From Bipolaris cookei (taxonomy: Eukaryota; Ascomycota; Dothideomycetes; Pleosporales; Pleosporaceae), in NCBI GenBank assembly GCA_002286855.1, contig NRSV01000021.1, positions 62,001 to 126,000 on the forward strand: a DNA stretch of 64,000 nucleotides. The letters are read 5' to 3'. The notes under the pieces are model-generated. The model made no database searches, was not told the DNA's origin, and saw nothing but the letters and a program-made list of their open reading frames with translations. Below are positions 33,624 to 46,600 of this stretch, piece by piece. The stretch's first letter is position 1. Each line of letters starts with the position of its first letter. The translations under genes were made by a program, and so were the position numbers.

Positions 33624-34234
33624 ATGATTTTCCTTTAATGCATACGATGAATCTCAAAAATGTAAGCCTCTTTCGCAAACATGCTTTGTGAATGCCATGC
33701 CGGAACTGACACGCGCCAGTACAAAAGCGTCATGAACACTAGTTTTTCTCTCTTCGTCCACAATGCCTCCAAGAGTTTTTTCGGTTACGAATGTTACGAT
33801 AGTCAGATAATCAGCATAAAGCCCTAAATATTATTCTTCCCAGTTTCTCTGCAGTGAGGCAACCATCCTATGTTTGCAATCACGTTTGACGTACGCTTGT
33901 CTGCCTGCCTTGGAGCTGACTCGAAGCATATTAACCGAGGAAGGCTGAATTCGTCCAATCACAACCATTCATCTCCAGGCATCCTCATGATTCGTAATAG
34001 GAATCGACGACCAGCGTACCTTTCTATGGCGTGGAGTCCTAGTCGCTTATCGCTACACGCTCTACTGCGGGTGTCTGGATCAAAAGACTCTTATATTCTA
34101 ATTTGGCAACCAAAGCGAGCAACGAGCATAGCAGAGTCATATAAATAATCGCTCATTCTGCACATTTTTCACATTCGCCAGAGACACAGTTGTTTTTTGT
34201 TCTCACAATTTTTTAGTCATAAATACGCATCGCA
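33624..34234. other. intergenic before the dienelactone hydrolase gene
   Basis: This is 0.6 kb. A 92-codon frame at 33870-34148 has no recognisable content. The promoter of the hydrolase gene must lie here. Nothing else was seen. Confidence 0.4.
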
Positions 34235-35182
34235 ATGGCCTCAAACCCAATGAGCAAATGCTGCATTGTTGGTGTCAAGCACCAAGGCATACCTAAAGGC
34301 AATGTCAAGCAAATCGGCGACAGTAAAACAAGACCTCGTCCATGATCGGCATCCCTCCAAGACTAATCGACAAAAGTTCGCACATACCTTACATATCCCG
34401 ACGACGGTAGTACACAAAATGCTATTCTGATTATGACAGACGCCCTGGGCATGGACTTTCTCAATACCCAGCTCATTGCCGATCAATTTGCTGTACGTTT
34501 TTTTCTTCTGCATGCCACCCGCCTATAGCTCATGTCTTTCGATATTGAAAAAAAAACAACGCAATCTAGGCCAATGGCTACTTTGTTATCATCCCAGATG
34601 TCTTCAACGGCACCCACATCCCCTTTCCCATCCCATCTTCATTCAGCCTGCAGGAATGGGTAGACACCGCCATGCCGCGAACACCCGCAGTCGACCCCAT
34701 CTACGAAGCAGTAATCAATCATCTGCGCAGCGAGCTAGACGTCAAGCGGCTCGGCGGCGTAGGCTACTGTTTTGGCGGCAAATACGTGTGCAGGTGGTTG
34801 AAGCAAGGCGCTCTAGATGCAGGGTTCATTGCGCATCCGAGTTTCGTTGATGCCGACGAAGTAGGAAGTGTACAGCGTCCCTTGAGTATTGCAGCGGCAG
34901 GTAGAAAAATCACATCAACAATCTTTCGAAGTCGGTTCGAGTACTAAAGTGATTTCCACAGAAACCGATGATATCTTCCCCGCTGGCAAGCGGCGCCAAA
35001 CAGAAGATATCCTCAAAGAAATAAAGGTGCCTTATCAAGTATTTCTCTACTCGCATGTCGAGCATGGCTTTGCTACAAAGGGCGATCTGGCGAATGATAG
35101 GGCTAGGTTTGCAAAGGAACAGGCGTTTTTCCAGGCTGTGTTTTGGATGGACGAGTATGTCAAGAGGGGGCGAGACTCGTAA
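34235..35182 (+). CDS. dienelactone hydrolase family protein
   Basis: Four exons (34235-34322, 34377-34492, 34570-34900, 34962-35182) give 251 residues. The fold is the alpha/beta-hydrolase DLH family (PF01738). The catalytic Cys is in GVGYCFGGKYV (about residue 135), the Asp in ETDDIFPAG (about 181-182), and the His in YSHVEHGFA (about 213), matching the Cys-Asp-His triad of carboxymethylenebutenolidase. The N-terminal SKCCIVGVKHQG is typical of the fungal cytosolic subgroup. Family members hydrolyse dienelactones or related esters; the substrate of most fungal paralogues is unknown. It converges with the AlkB-like gene, 148 bases apart. Confidence 0.92.
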
Positions 35183-35330
35183 GGTACAATCCTTATGACG
35201 AAAGTGTAGTGAGTTGTATAACCATGGATGTTCTCTATCAACTCTACCTCAGAAACACCACGTAACACGCTTCCTTGCCACATCTAGTATATCGTCAAGG
35301 CTTTCAGTGTCTCAGACACAACTCAATCAA

Positions 35331-36750
35331 CTAACTGTTCCCTTGCTCTTCCTCCACCTTCCCAGCCCACGGCGGGTCCCCATCCCCATCAAACTCGGCC
35401 CACTGAAAAAAACTACATCCCTCCTTCCCCGGCACATACCCCGCATGACACATCCACATATACCGCCCCCTCGATTCCTTCTTCCTCATCGCACATCTCA
35501 GCACCGTCGGCACCCCACAGCGACATCGCGGCGTGAACCTCGGATGCAAGCTCTCCTTGTACCACCGATACGTAACATTAATCCGCTTATTCCCTGCCAG
35601 GGGGTGCGGATCAATAGCCTGCGCAGGCGCTATGCTATGTTTCCACTCCTCCTGCATCTCCGCGTGCATAACGAGGAGTGAGTTGTGCGGGAGGTGGATA
35701 CTGATTTGGCCCTGGGCGTCCACCGCCAACTCGCCATCTGCCTCGCCATCGTCCTGCGCGACGACCCTGCGCACTCGGAATTCGCGCGCGACGCCCAGAC
35801 TCAGACTCCCGATTATAGCGCGCGGGCCCAGATATGTGAGTTGGTCGGCGTGGTAGCCTACGCTTTGATGCGGGCCGTCGTAGCAGTTTACAAAAGCGGT
35901 GTTTGGTTGCCAGGTGTGTGGGGACTGGTGGGTTAGTTTTTGGGCGTTGGGGTAGTAGGTTTGGATTCGACGCTGGATTTCGGCGTTTACGGCTTGTTGG
36001 ACGTGGGGGAGAGCTTTGAGCATTTCGGGAGAACTTTGGCGGACGTTCTTAGGGAAATTGTCAATATTTGGATTATTAGTGATAGATATGGGGATAGTAG
36101 GAGTAAATTTAATTGAGATGAATGGGAGGGCTCACTTCGATCTGGCGCCCGTCATAGATATATTCCGTCTTTTGCTGTTCCACCTCTTCGAGACTGTTGA
36201 CGTAAAAGGCATATGTGTGTGGACTCTGTACTACTCTGTCGAAGAGCTTGAATTCAAATCGGCGGTATGTCGAGGAATCCGCGAGTAACTCCAACAGTAG
36301 TGCATCGGCTTGCTTGGCTGGGAGAAAGTTGTGGATAATGGAACATGGTGTATGTGTTTCAATGTCTTCCGGGCTATACAGGAACAACGTCTTGCCTTTC
36401 TTCACTACAGACTTCTTCGCCAATCTGCCGTTTGGCGGGGCAATCCGGTACGAGGTCAATGACGACTGATATCCGACTGTAGTTGGTGCAGGCCGCTTTC
36501 TCACAGGCAACCTCGAAGATTGGGCCAGGTAGTCTGAGGCTTGCTCGACTGAACCGTCTGCCGCGAGCAGAGCTTCAAGCAGAGCCGTCTCATCAACACC
36601 AGCATGTAAAGATGCCAGTATCGCCAGTTTGAAATCCGTAGATTATTCCTCTTTCCCCTCCTCTTTCTCTGGCTCCACACGCGTAGTCGCAACTGCAGGC
36701 TTCACCACCTGTTCATCCCGCTTCCTCTTGCGCATCACAAACACGTCCAT
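35331..36750 (-). pseudogene. CUE-AlkB-GRF Fe(II)/2-oxoglutarate dioxygenase gene with an in-frame stop
   Basis: Exons 36750-36136 and 36047-35331 join in frame. From the only plausible ATG, 35 codons (MDVFVMRKRKRDEQ and a Glu-rich run) are followed by TAA at 36645-36643. The same frame then continues through a CUE/UBA-like three-helix segment (TDFKLAILASLHAGVDETAL), an AlkB-type dioxygenase with GYHADQL (HxD iron ligands), a distal His near EEWKHSI and the 2-oxoglutarate Arg in KRINVTYRW, and a C-terminal GRF zinc finger (CRCGVPTVLRC, MWMCHAG, GCSFFQW). Such enzymes remove alkyl groups from nucleic acid bases. No in-frame Met follows until inside the catalytic domain, and no AG lies between the TAA and the CUE helix to splice it out. 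It is a nonsense allele, a sequence error or a readthrough case; everything else looks intact. Confidence 0.75.
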
Positions 36751-37098
36751 GTCGGCCTTGCAAAATGTACGATATGGTATTCATGACGAACAAGCGCATG
36801 CAGCAATTGGTAGACGCAAGTGGCGACAGCCCAGGCTACAAACGTCCCCAACGCGTTGTCACGGGAACAAAAGGGGCCCCTGCTACCCGATGCCAGCCCC
36901 GCCATAGCTACACTTGCGCCTCGGCCATAGTATACCACCCGCATCGTCATCCGTGAACCATCATGCAGCACATCATCCCCCAGCTTCACTTCTTCCCGTC
37001 GCGCAAAGATGCGCCACATGCTGTCCAATCTGCACGCGCCATAGTCTGACCTTTCTCTCTCTCGTTTTGCTCTTGCAAGCCCACCAACCACCGCCAAT
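36751..37098. promoter_or_regulatory. divergent promoter of the AlkB-like gene and PEX7
   Basis: This 348-bp spacer lies between two start codons pointing apart. No distinct motif was recognised. CT-rich stretches near 37045-37075 lie just upstream of the PEX7 start, as is common in fungal promoters. Confidence 0.4.
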
Positions 37099-38260
37099 AT
37101 GCTCGAGTTCCGCACCCAGGGCTTCAACGGCTACTCGGTCAAGTACAGCCCGTTCTTCGATTCGCGCATCGCAGTCGCTACATCTGCGAACTTTGGGCTG
37201 GTGGGAAATGGACGGCTCTACATTCTCGGTCTGACGGCTAATGGCATAGTCGCAGAGAAATGGTGTGTATTTCTTATCCTTTCTATATAAACACGTTCAT
37301 ATACATACATGTGTGTGTATACACACTCAGTCCTTTCACATGCTAACCACACCACACAGGTTCGACACCCAAGACTCCCTCTTCGACAGCACCTGGTCCG
37401 AGTCGCACGAGAACCAACTCCTCACTGCCGGCGGCGACGGCTCCGTCAAGCTCTTCGACATCAACGTGCCCACTTACCCCATCGCCTCCTGGCAGGAGCA
37501 CGCGCGCGAAGTCTTCGCCGTACACTGGAACCTCGTCGCTAAAGACACGTTCCTCTCATCCTCCTGGGACGGCACAATCAAAATCTGGAACCCCAATGCA
37601 AATGCCAGCATCACGACGCTGCCTACGCATTCATGCACCTACTCTGCGGCGTTTAGTCCGCATAACCCCAGCGTGCTAAGCAGTGTTAGTTCGGATAGCC
37701 ACCTGCGCGTGTTTGATCTGCGCACGCCTGCTAGTGCAAGTAACCATCTGACTATGAGTCTGCCGATTCACCAGCCGCCCAAGGCGCGCATGGGGACTGC
37801 GGCGCCGGTTGGTATTGCGCCGGCGGAAGCCCTGACGCATGATTGGAATAAGTACCGTGATACGGTTGTTGCGACGGCGGGCGTCGATCGCGTTATTCGC
37901 ACATTTGATATTCGTATGCCGCAGCAGGGCCCGATTGCTGTCTTGCCGGGTCACGAGTATGCGGTCAGGAGATTGAGTTGGAGTCCCCATCTCTCGGATA
38001 TATTGCTCAGCGCTAGTTACGATATGACGTGTCGTGTGTGGACTGATGGCAGTGCTATGGGTGTTGGTAGTGTTAAGCAGGAGAATATGCTCGAGGACCC
38101 TATGTTCTATGGTGGAGGCAGGGAGATGGGGAGCATGGGTAGACATACTGAGTTTGTGACTGGTGTAGATTGGTGTTTGTTTGGTGCAGAGGGCTGGTGT
38201 GCGAGTACGGGGTGGGATGAAAGAGTGCTCGTGTGGGATTGTAGAGCTGTTATGAAATAA
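37099..38260 (+). CDS. PEX7: peroxisomal targeting signal 2 receptor PEX7 (WD40)
   Basis: Two exons (37099-37262, 37360-38260) give 354 residues. The N-terminus LEFRTQGFNGYSVKYSPF and the first-blade segment SRIAVATSANFGLVGNGRLY are diagnostic for PEX7. WD repeats follow with GGDGSVKLFDI, SWDGTIKIWNPN, SSDSHLRVFDLR, DRVIRTFDIRMP, YDMTCRVWTDG and GWDERVLVWDCR, forming one propeller. PEX7 binds PTS2 peptides (as on thiolase) in the cytosol and delivers them to the peroxisome with a PEX20/PEX5-type co-receptor. The length is slightly above the yeast protein. The single intron is 97 nt, with CTAAC before the acceptor. Confidence 0.96.
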
Positions 38261-38687
38261 GTTCATGACTTATTTCCATAAAATACGCAACGTAGTGACT
38301 TTCCATTCATGTAACAAGTGTCTGACCATTTCCCGCTAGACTCAACATAGCACTAGACAACATTCGATGTAACAAAAAACTGGGTTGAAATCAATAATTG
38401 CTGCTGTACGTACATACATATGCCGCTACACAACATTCTCTCACCAACAAATTCCCTCACAACAATGAATAGCATTCAGAACTCGAAAAAGAAGAAACAG
38501 GGTATCATAATCCCATGTACACAAACACCACCTCAAACACCAAAATGCACGAAACGCAACACCGCGCCTTTTACCAAAGGACAACAAACGCCATGTACCA
38601 TGCAGCATGCACTTGTGTAAAAAAAATTCCATCATCTTGCAATGCATCCACCATCTTCCTCACCTTCTTCAGACAAACCAACAACCC
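38261..38687. other. convergent 3' intergenic region (PEX7/HFI1)
   Basis: This 427-bp A/C-rich stretch lies between two converging stop codons. It should hold both 3' untranslated regions and poly(A) sites. No gene was recognised. Confidence 0.45.
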
Positions 38688-40098
38688 TCATAAATCCCCA
38701 AGATTCAATATATCCTCCAACGTTTCATCCATATCATGCATATCCTGCACACTCCCCCCTTGCCAATGCAACCCCACCTCATCATCCACCAGCATCGCAT
38801 CTCCGAAATCGACCGTCCATGTTTCGGGTGCAAAGCCGTGTTTAGCATCGCCATTGGTGAGTGCAGTGCCGTTCGTCAGTGGTTGAGCAGAAGAAGAACC
38901 ATCATAAAGATCTTCAATTCCTTCCGTATCCAAGAACCGCGAGTGCAAGATGGAGCCGGCGATAAAGGGCGTTTGACCAAGGTACCCGTCGCCGAGTTCG
39001 AGGGCGAGACGCAAGTCTTCGGTGCAGAGGGGTTTTCTTTTGCGGCGCTCTTCGGCTTCGATGGGGAGTTCACCCGCGGGACCGCGTACGAGCTCGCCTT
39101 TTTCCGCGAGGCGTTCTTCTCTTGCTTGTTTCTTTTTGAAGTCGCCGGTTCGGACGTAGCCCGGGCCGTTGCTGCAGACTTTGCCTAGTAGATTTGCTAG
39201 GGCTTCTTTGATGTAGGTTTCAGTTGCGATGTTTAGGTAGTCTGGACAATCGGGGGTGTGCCCTTGGGGGAGACCGTATTCGTAGCATATTGGGAGGAGT
39301 CGGTAGGATATTGTCATAGCCGTGGGGAATTCGTGTGTTTCGACGTACAAGGCTGACGTGTAGCGCTTGCGGATTTCGAGTTCCCAGTCTATGGCAGTGT
39401 CAGTATGTGCAGACAGCAAATATGTATGATGACGATGGTATGTCATGATACGTACTCGTCTTTGCGAATCCACCGCCTTGGTTGCTACTAGGTCCAATGT
39501 CTAGCTGCTTCGCTCGTCTGGCATCAACATACTCCTGTACTGGACCTGTCATACCCATACTCAGGCCCCCCTCCAAGCCTGTACTCAACGGGCTCTCGCC
39601 CGCTGGTATGCCCTTTAACCTCTTCCTCTCCCTGCGACTTAGTTGCATAACTTCATGTTTTAGCCGCTTCTCGCTCTCATCCCCTGTCCCCTTGACCGTC
39701 CCGCTCGCCGGCTTATCGCTGCTGCTGACCCAGCTTGCTATACCAGCTTCTGGAGGATCGCGCCATATGTTCGCATAAATGGCTGTGAAAAGGGCATTGT
39801 GCGCATGTTCAAGGGCGGGTGTGGTCAAGATCTTGGATAGCTTCTGGGAGAGTTCTTCCTGGTTGAGATTGCCGAGGAGAAAGAAGGAGAGGGTTTTCTT
39901 GTAGATTGTCCAGTCGGCATCGCTCATAGCGCCCTTAACAGTCGCATATAGGGGTTCGACATCTACGCGCGGGCTTCGTGGCACACTTGGCTTCTTGCTG
40001 AGGTCCGTCTGAAGAGTCATGAGGTTGGGCAAGGTGCCCGAGGAGAGAGTCGGCGTCGTCGCGACGTTCATCTCATTCGGCCGTATCGTACCTGCCAT
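38688..40098 (-). CDS. HFI1: SAGA complex subunit HFI1/ADA1
   Basis: Two exons (40098-39456, 39388-38688) give 447 residues of the SAGA-Tad1 family (PF12767). The conserved N-terminal block has RVDVEPLYATVKGAMSD and DWTIYKKTLSFFLLGNLNQEE, with the basic MQLSRRERKRLKGIP near the middle. After the splice come TYIKEALANLLGKVCSNG, the histone-fold-like part, and LCTEDLRLALELGDGYLG. HFI1 heterodimerises with TAF12 through its histone fold and holds the SAGA core together in the nucleus. The acidic C-terminus ends MDETLEDILNLGDL, which looks like a short activation-type tail (inference). It shares a strand with GCN1, 512 bases downstream of that gene's stop. Confidence 0.9.
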
Positions 40099-40610
40099 GA
40101 TGGTAGCGGAGACGCGCCGTGGTGGCGCTCAATGCGTGGTGATGTGCGCGTTGCGAGTTGGTCGCGCAATGGGACAGATGCGCGTACCGACGGCCGAGAT
40201 GAATACCGAGCGAGAGACAGCGACAGAGAGACCTGCGCGCTTATATGAATAGATAGCCCAAGTCGCAGAGGCGGCCGCTATTGTTCCCTGATGACGGAGA
40301 GATGCAGCGGGTTTTGTGCGGGGTGTGGGTTGATGGGACGGCTCGCAGTCGTGGAGAGCGTGAGGTCAGAGCTCGGGGGTCCTGCGGAGTTGACGCTGAA
40401 CAACCTAACAAGATCACCCATAGGTACATGTCAAACCCGCCGGATTCAATCTCTTCCTTCGCATACTACCTCGAAGGAAAGCACCCACTGCACCCACTTG
40501 CAATGCTATCAGAAATCTATCATGATGCATTATCACAATTATTTTAGGCCTTATGCTGATGCTGAATGCCGCCCAGGGGGGCTTTTCTTTTCTACCCATA
40601 GACCATTCCA
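40099..40610. other. intergenic: HFI1 promoter and GCN1 3' flank
   Basis: This 512-bp spacer lies between two minus-strand genes. Frames of 60-160 codons in this span are mostly continuations of shadow frames, and none carries a domain. No motif was recognised. Confidence 0.4.
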
Positions 40611-43600
40611 TCACGAATCATCGCCAAAAACATCTCCCAACTCAACCTTTCCGACACTCCAGATTTCACGTTCGTCCTCAACTTCATCACTAGATAGACC
40701 GAGACCACCTGTTCCACCCTCTGCTTCCTTCCTTTCTCTTGCTTGCCCTGCTAGCCTCATGGCCACACGCTTGAAGTAATCTCCCATACTACGTTGCTGA
40801 CCAGGAGACAAGCTCTTGCCTGGACCAGTCATGTACTTGTCGAATACGGCGCCTTCCTCGTCTACTACCGAGAAGATGCTAAGGAAGGCTGCTTCCGCAG
40901 CCAGCTTGACTGGAATAACTGGGTCACGAACAGATGCGAATACCACTGGTACGAGTAGTGGAATATGTGGCCGGACGAGCTCGTTGTGTTGCCGTGAGAC
41001 GGTTCGAAGCACCACAAGTGCCAACCGTCTTGTGTCAACAGGATGACCCGGCTCAACGACAGGCGCAAGAGCCTCGAAAATGGGTTTTGTATGATCGAAA
41101 CTTTTGTTACTCTTCTCAGACAGCAGGTATTTGCCCGCTGCAAGGACTGAATTGTCCGAAATGAACGGCTGTGAGTGTGCAATACCCTGGCAAATGATGG
41201 AGACAGTCTCATCAGCAAAGGATTCTGTCAAGGCTTCAGGTGCATCGAGTAAAATAGCGTTGAGCGCCAACACGGATGCTTTGTTGTAATGTGTAATCAG
41301 GACACGCGCCTTGAGCAGGCTGGAGGCAATTTCCTCGGGTAAGCAGCTAATGAGGGCACCCAAAAGTCGAGCATTTGTAATGGCCATTGCGTCTAGACGG
41401 TGTTAGTGGATTGCAAAACTATGACGTCTGTTCTGGTCTTACCATTTGAATCCTCAGTCTCGGTATCAATGAGACCCAAAATGGCATTTCTGCTCGCTTC
41501 GCTCATATTCTTGCCCGCCTTGCTTACTACTTCAAATAAGGCTTTCAGCATAGCAGTCTTGACGGCCTCGTCGCTTGTCTTGGATCCCGTTACCAACTCG
41601 GCAATTAGAGGGTCCACCCTTGGTGTTAGCTTGATCAGTGTGCCCAAAGCCTTGGCCGCTCGTGCTCGTAGGATATCAGAGGATGTGTCTGCGAGTGATT
41701 TGGCAAACGTTCGTTGAAGTTGCGGTAGGAAGGGCTTGAGGAAGGTAGGAATCTTTCCCAGGAGATTGTTAAGTGTGAGTAGGATGGCGGCCTTGACGTC
41801 GACAGAGCGCTCTGTAACCACACGAATGAGGGGTCCAGTGATTTGGGTGACAAATGGCTGCAATGCTTTGGCGCTTGTACGGTCAATGATATCAGAAATG
41901 GCCAATGCAGACTGTGTTCGCTGCTCGACTGATCCATTCATGAGACCCTGCAGGAAAATAGGCAAGATGGCGTTGATACCCTTTGGTAGTGAGAAACCTG
42001 GAAGATCTGCACCTGCAACACCGACTTGATTGAGTGTTTGGCGCGTAGAAATGACGAGCGATTCCATCTCTTCCTTTCGCAGCCGCTTCGATGTGAGGGT
42101 GCTGAGTGCAGTCCATGCTGCTTTGACGACCTCGGGATCGCTATCGTCAAAGGAAATGAGAAGCGCACGAATAAGATCGGGATAGTACCTCGAAAAGTCG
42201 ACATCCGCTTCTGCGAAGAACTTGGCAAGGTGCATATCGGCGCGTGCACGTCGCTTTTCGTCGTCGTGTTTCGACAAAGCAAGCATGACACTCATGGCGG
42301 TATTAAGCCCATCAAACTCATCCACAGACAAGAGTACCTTGTCGAAAGATATTTCCAGCTCTAACTTGAGATCTTCGTCCTTTGAAGCAATAATATTGTC
42401 CATGATAGTATTGAGGATATTTGGCAATCTCCTAGACATGGCAGAGCTTGCAACTTCAGCCAGCGATGCAATGGCGCGAGCATTGAAGGCAGACATCGGG
42501 GAAGTAAGAAGCGTTGGTAGCAGATTTGGCAGAATGATGTTGGACCTTGCTTGGTCCGTGAGAAGAGTGAGAAGTGCCGAGAGGGCATTCTGGGCGTCAT
42601 CTGATCGCAGAAGGTTGAGTAGATATGGCAAGACCTGGTCGACGGCCTTCTTGCCGAGTATTTGCTGAAGAGCATCGAAAGCATCCGCCGCAGCTTCTCG
42701 CACGTCTGCATTGTGATCCACCAGAGCTGTTCGGACGACTTGTATGAGTGTTTTCTCATAGTCTTCAAGCTGTTCTGGTGAAGCAGCTGCGATGAGTTCT
42801 CGCAAGGCAATGCAGATACCCTGCTTGGTGTCGGTATCGGTAGTATGAAGACCTTCTTCCAAAGTAGGCAACAGAGTAGCCAATACACCATCTCCAGCCT
42901 TTCGAATGAGTTCTCCAAGAGCATTGCTGGCAATGACCTTCTGCTCCATGTTCGAGCTTGCCAAGCGACGAATAATAAATTGTGTGAGCGTAGGAATAAG
43001 TTCCCGCAGGGTACGAGGACTGGCAACCAATGCCTTCCAGACAGTGACGGATGCAGTGCGCACCAGACCCGAAGTATCGCACCTACATATGTACAACGCA
43101 GACAAGACCTTGTTTCGCTTCTCTTCTCCAAGTACTTCGAGTAGAGACTGGCCGGCTTCTTTGGCACCCTCTTCCACCTCTTCTTCTTCCACCTTACCAC
43201 TGATACCAGTGAGGTTGAAGAGGAGGTCTCCAACAAGCTCGACGGAGCTGAGACGGATACGGTAGCTGTCGTCCGCAAGACCTCTCTCCAGTTCGGGAAG
43301 CAGGAGATCAATGGCCTTGGTAGCGAAATTCTTAACCAAGAGACGACCCGCGCGCAAGGCAGTTTCTCGGATTGATTCGACGTCGTCTGCAAGACCGCCA
43401 AGAATTGGGGGAATAATCTTGCTAAGATAGTTGGCAAAGCTGTTTCCGAAACAGACCGGCAAGAAGATGAAGAGCGACATGAATCCTTCGCGGACTGAAG
43501 CCCTGCTGCTGGCCACGTTCTGTAGGATACTTGGAAGCGTTTCCTCCAAACGTCCAGTTCCAAGACCTGCGAGGACTTCCGAAAGTGCCTGTGCAGAACC

Positions 43601-46600
43601 AAGTCGGTCTCCCGCACCTGTGTCGGACTTGAGTGTAGCCATAAGGCTTGGAATAAGATCGGGTAGCGCATCTTCTCCAAGCTTTTCCACAAGCGAACCA
43701 AGTGCTTTGGACGCGGTGGCACGCGTGGCTGGTACAGGGTCCACAATCGCAACGCGCAAACCAGCGACCAAAATTGGCAAATGAGAGATGAGATCTTTTC
43801 GCTCGGAAAGGTATGCCAAGCTTCCAATGATCTGGGAAGACTTTCGCTTGGTACCCGATCGATCTCCCAATCCTCGTTCCAGAATACGAACCACCAGAGC
43901 GAGAGATGGAGCATCTAGGAAATGGGCGAATTGAATCTTGATCAGTGCGTCGAGGGCATCGTCGGTGTATTTCGTAGGGTCGCTAAGAGCCTTGAGGATG
44001 ATGTTGACGACACTCTTGATCTCGGGGTTGCTAATGACTTCTCCAAAGCGTTGCAAGCTTCGGTTTGCTGAAGCCCTTACTTCCTTGTGACTGTCTGTCA
44101 AGACGACAGTAAGAGGCGGGATAATATCGGGCAAGCTGAGAGCCAGCTGGTTCGGGTCCAGGTAGGCCATTGCGCCCAAAGAATCGCAGGCACCCTTCTT
44201 ACTGCGCCACTGGTCCTCGTCGAGACCATCCAAGAGTATTGGGAGCACCTGCTTCACTCCAAAAGAACTGAGTGTGGAGAAAGAGGTTTTTGCTGCGTCA
44301 AGACAAGCCTCACGGACGTCTGCGCTGGTGTCACCAAATCCAGCGAGCAATTGTGGGACGAGCTGAATGACATACGGCTCAAACAAGCGGCCCATAATCA
44401 AGGAGAGCAGCTCATACGCTAGGTATACTCCCTGCCTCTGGTTGGGGTCCTTCTTGTTCTCACTAGCTCCCTTGAGCGTAGACATGATACGGTATTCTTT
44501 TAGCACAATCAAACCCTTTCCTCGGACAATTCCTGCAAGTCCGTAAGCAGCACCGCGCCGTGAGGCATACTTCTTGGACTGTAGCAACTGCTCCATCATC
44601 TGGTTAATGTATGTCGGAAGCTCCTGCTCCGATGTGAGAATTAGAGGCGGGAGGCATTGCGCAACGGCATATTGCACTGTCTCTGAAGGTGTACTGAGTG
44701 TCGACAACAACCTTTGCACCACCTTTGGGACTCGCTCATCTCCAGCAGGCAAATGACGGCCGAGTGCACCGTAAAGAATGACGACTGCTTCATTGACTTG
44801 ATCATACATCTCAGATTTGCGATCAGGTGCTTCGAGCGCATTTTCGAAAAGTTCCATCAATGGCTCAACCTTGGTCTGCGCCTTCGCTGAGATGACTGAT
44901 GTTGCTGCTTCTATCAATCCGTCTCGAACTGCGGGGCTGCGATCTCCTAGAGGGCCCTCATAGATTAAAAAGTTGAAAAACTCGGGGAGGTCATCGGGCT
45001 TGAATCCCGGAGTCATTTCCTTGAAGGTGAGCGCAATGCCATCTCTGCTCTCCCAAGGATCTCGCAGATCAACCTTTCGGGGCATACCATACTCGTCACG
45101 CTCTGGAACCCGCGGCTTGGCTTTCTCTGTGTATGATTCGCGAAGCCTCTTCAGAAGGTCGTCGAATGTCTCTGGGTATTTGGTTATGATCTCGCCGATA
45201 GATCGAGCAGCAGCCCGTCTAAGCGGTTTATCCAGTAAATCGAGATATGGTAGCATCTGTACACTCGCTTCTGGCTTCAATTCGAGATCATTCTCTTCCC
45301 AGATTGTCTGTGCAAGTTCTGCGTTTTCCGGTACATCGTCATGACAAGCAATCCAGATGTCTTCGCTAAATTTCATGCCGTTCATGTCTAGCTCAGCATC
45401 TATGGCTTGAAGAGTCGCTGTTCGGACACCGGTCTCTGGTACAATGGTTCCACGAAGCAGGGCTGTCAACTCATCGTTGGTAATGTTCGGAGCCAGACCA
45501 CGAGCAAGATCTAAAAGACAATCCTTGATCAATTTATAGTGTTGCTGGTACCGTTGCATTGACCACACAAGAACCTCTAACATGTTTTTACGTGGAAGAC
45601 GGGGGTCGGTGCCTGTAATCAATTAGTTCCCGGGCCTGGCCATTTGTAACAGGACACTTACAAGAGTTTGTATGGAATGCAAGAATTTCGATGGCGAGGA
45701 TCAGCTGTTCATCAACTTCCTCAGCCGAGGATTTGCCTATACCACCCTTTTCCAAAACCAAGAAAATGAGGGGTAAGCAGTATGCGAGAGACACAGCGTC
45801 CAATGGTCTTTGTTCGCTCAAGAACCGAATTCGGTACATGACGCGTGTTACAAGGTCTGATAGCATCAGCACATATGAGCATATAGTCAAACATGAGCAC
45901 ATAGTCAAACGGGGCGTAATTCAACTTACCACCAAGGTCTTCATCCTCATACTCTTTCGCGAGTTGTATGGAGCCAATTGTTCGAAGTACAGCCACGCCA
46001 ACAAATGGTCTCAGTGCACCCAAACGGCTAGAAATCTTTTCAGAACAGGCGATCAAGGCAATTGCCGGGACATCTCCTAGGAGAAGTCCAGCGCCAGCGC
46101 GCACAGCTTGAATCAAGAGATCCACGGCCGGACCCATCCACTGATCTGCATCGGTAGGGGGGCCAGTTGCGAGGCTTTGGATAATGCCCACTCCCCGCTT
46201 CATTTTTTGCTCGATACCAGACACTTCTTTCCTGATGGCTGATTCTTTAGCCAGCTGAGCATTGACCTTGGCTTGCTCATCTGCAGTGAGTTTCTTAGTC
46301 TGCCCTTTCTTTTGTGCCAGTTGTGCTCGGAGCTCCTCTTCCCACTTCAGAGTATCATAGTCCTTGGTGTTCTTGTCTATCACGACCGGCGCCTTCTTAG
46401 ATAAGACATCGATGTAAGCTGTGCTTTCAGGAGTACGGAAAATGGCAGCTTCGGTCGGACCAACGGCTTCTAGCTGCTTTGGATCCAGATCTTGACTGAA
46501 CTGCTTCACTACTGTGGGCAAGGCAGCATCTGGAGCAACGAAAGCCATGTCGGCGTAGGCACTATAGGCTGCCAAGCCAATAGCTAGAAATCGGTCGTTG

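Noticed and set aside
37676..38266. 196-codon minus-strand frame
   Set aside because: It is antisense to PEX7 and its composition is low-complexity Thr/His/Arg.
42361..43914. 517-codon open frame on the minus strand
   Set aside because: It is an alternate frame inside GCN1 exon 5, whose product matches GCN1 over its whole length; the alternate product has shadow-like composition rich in Ser, Leu and Trp.
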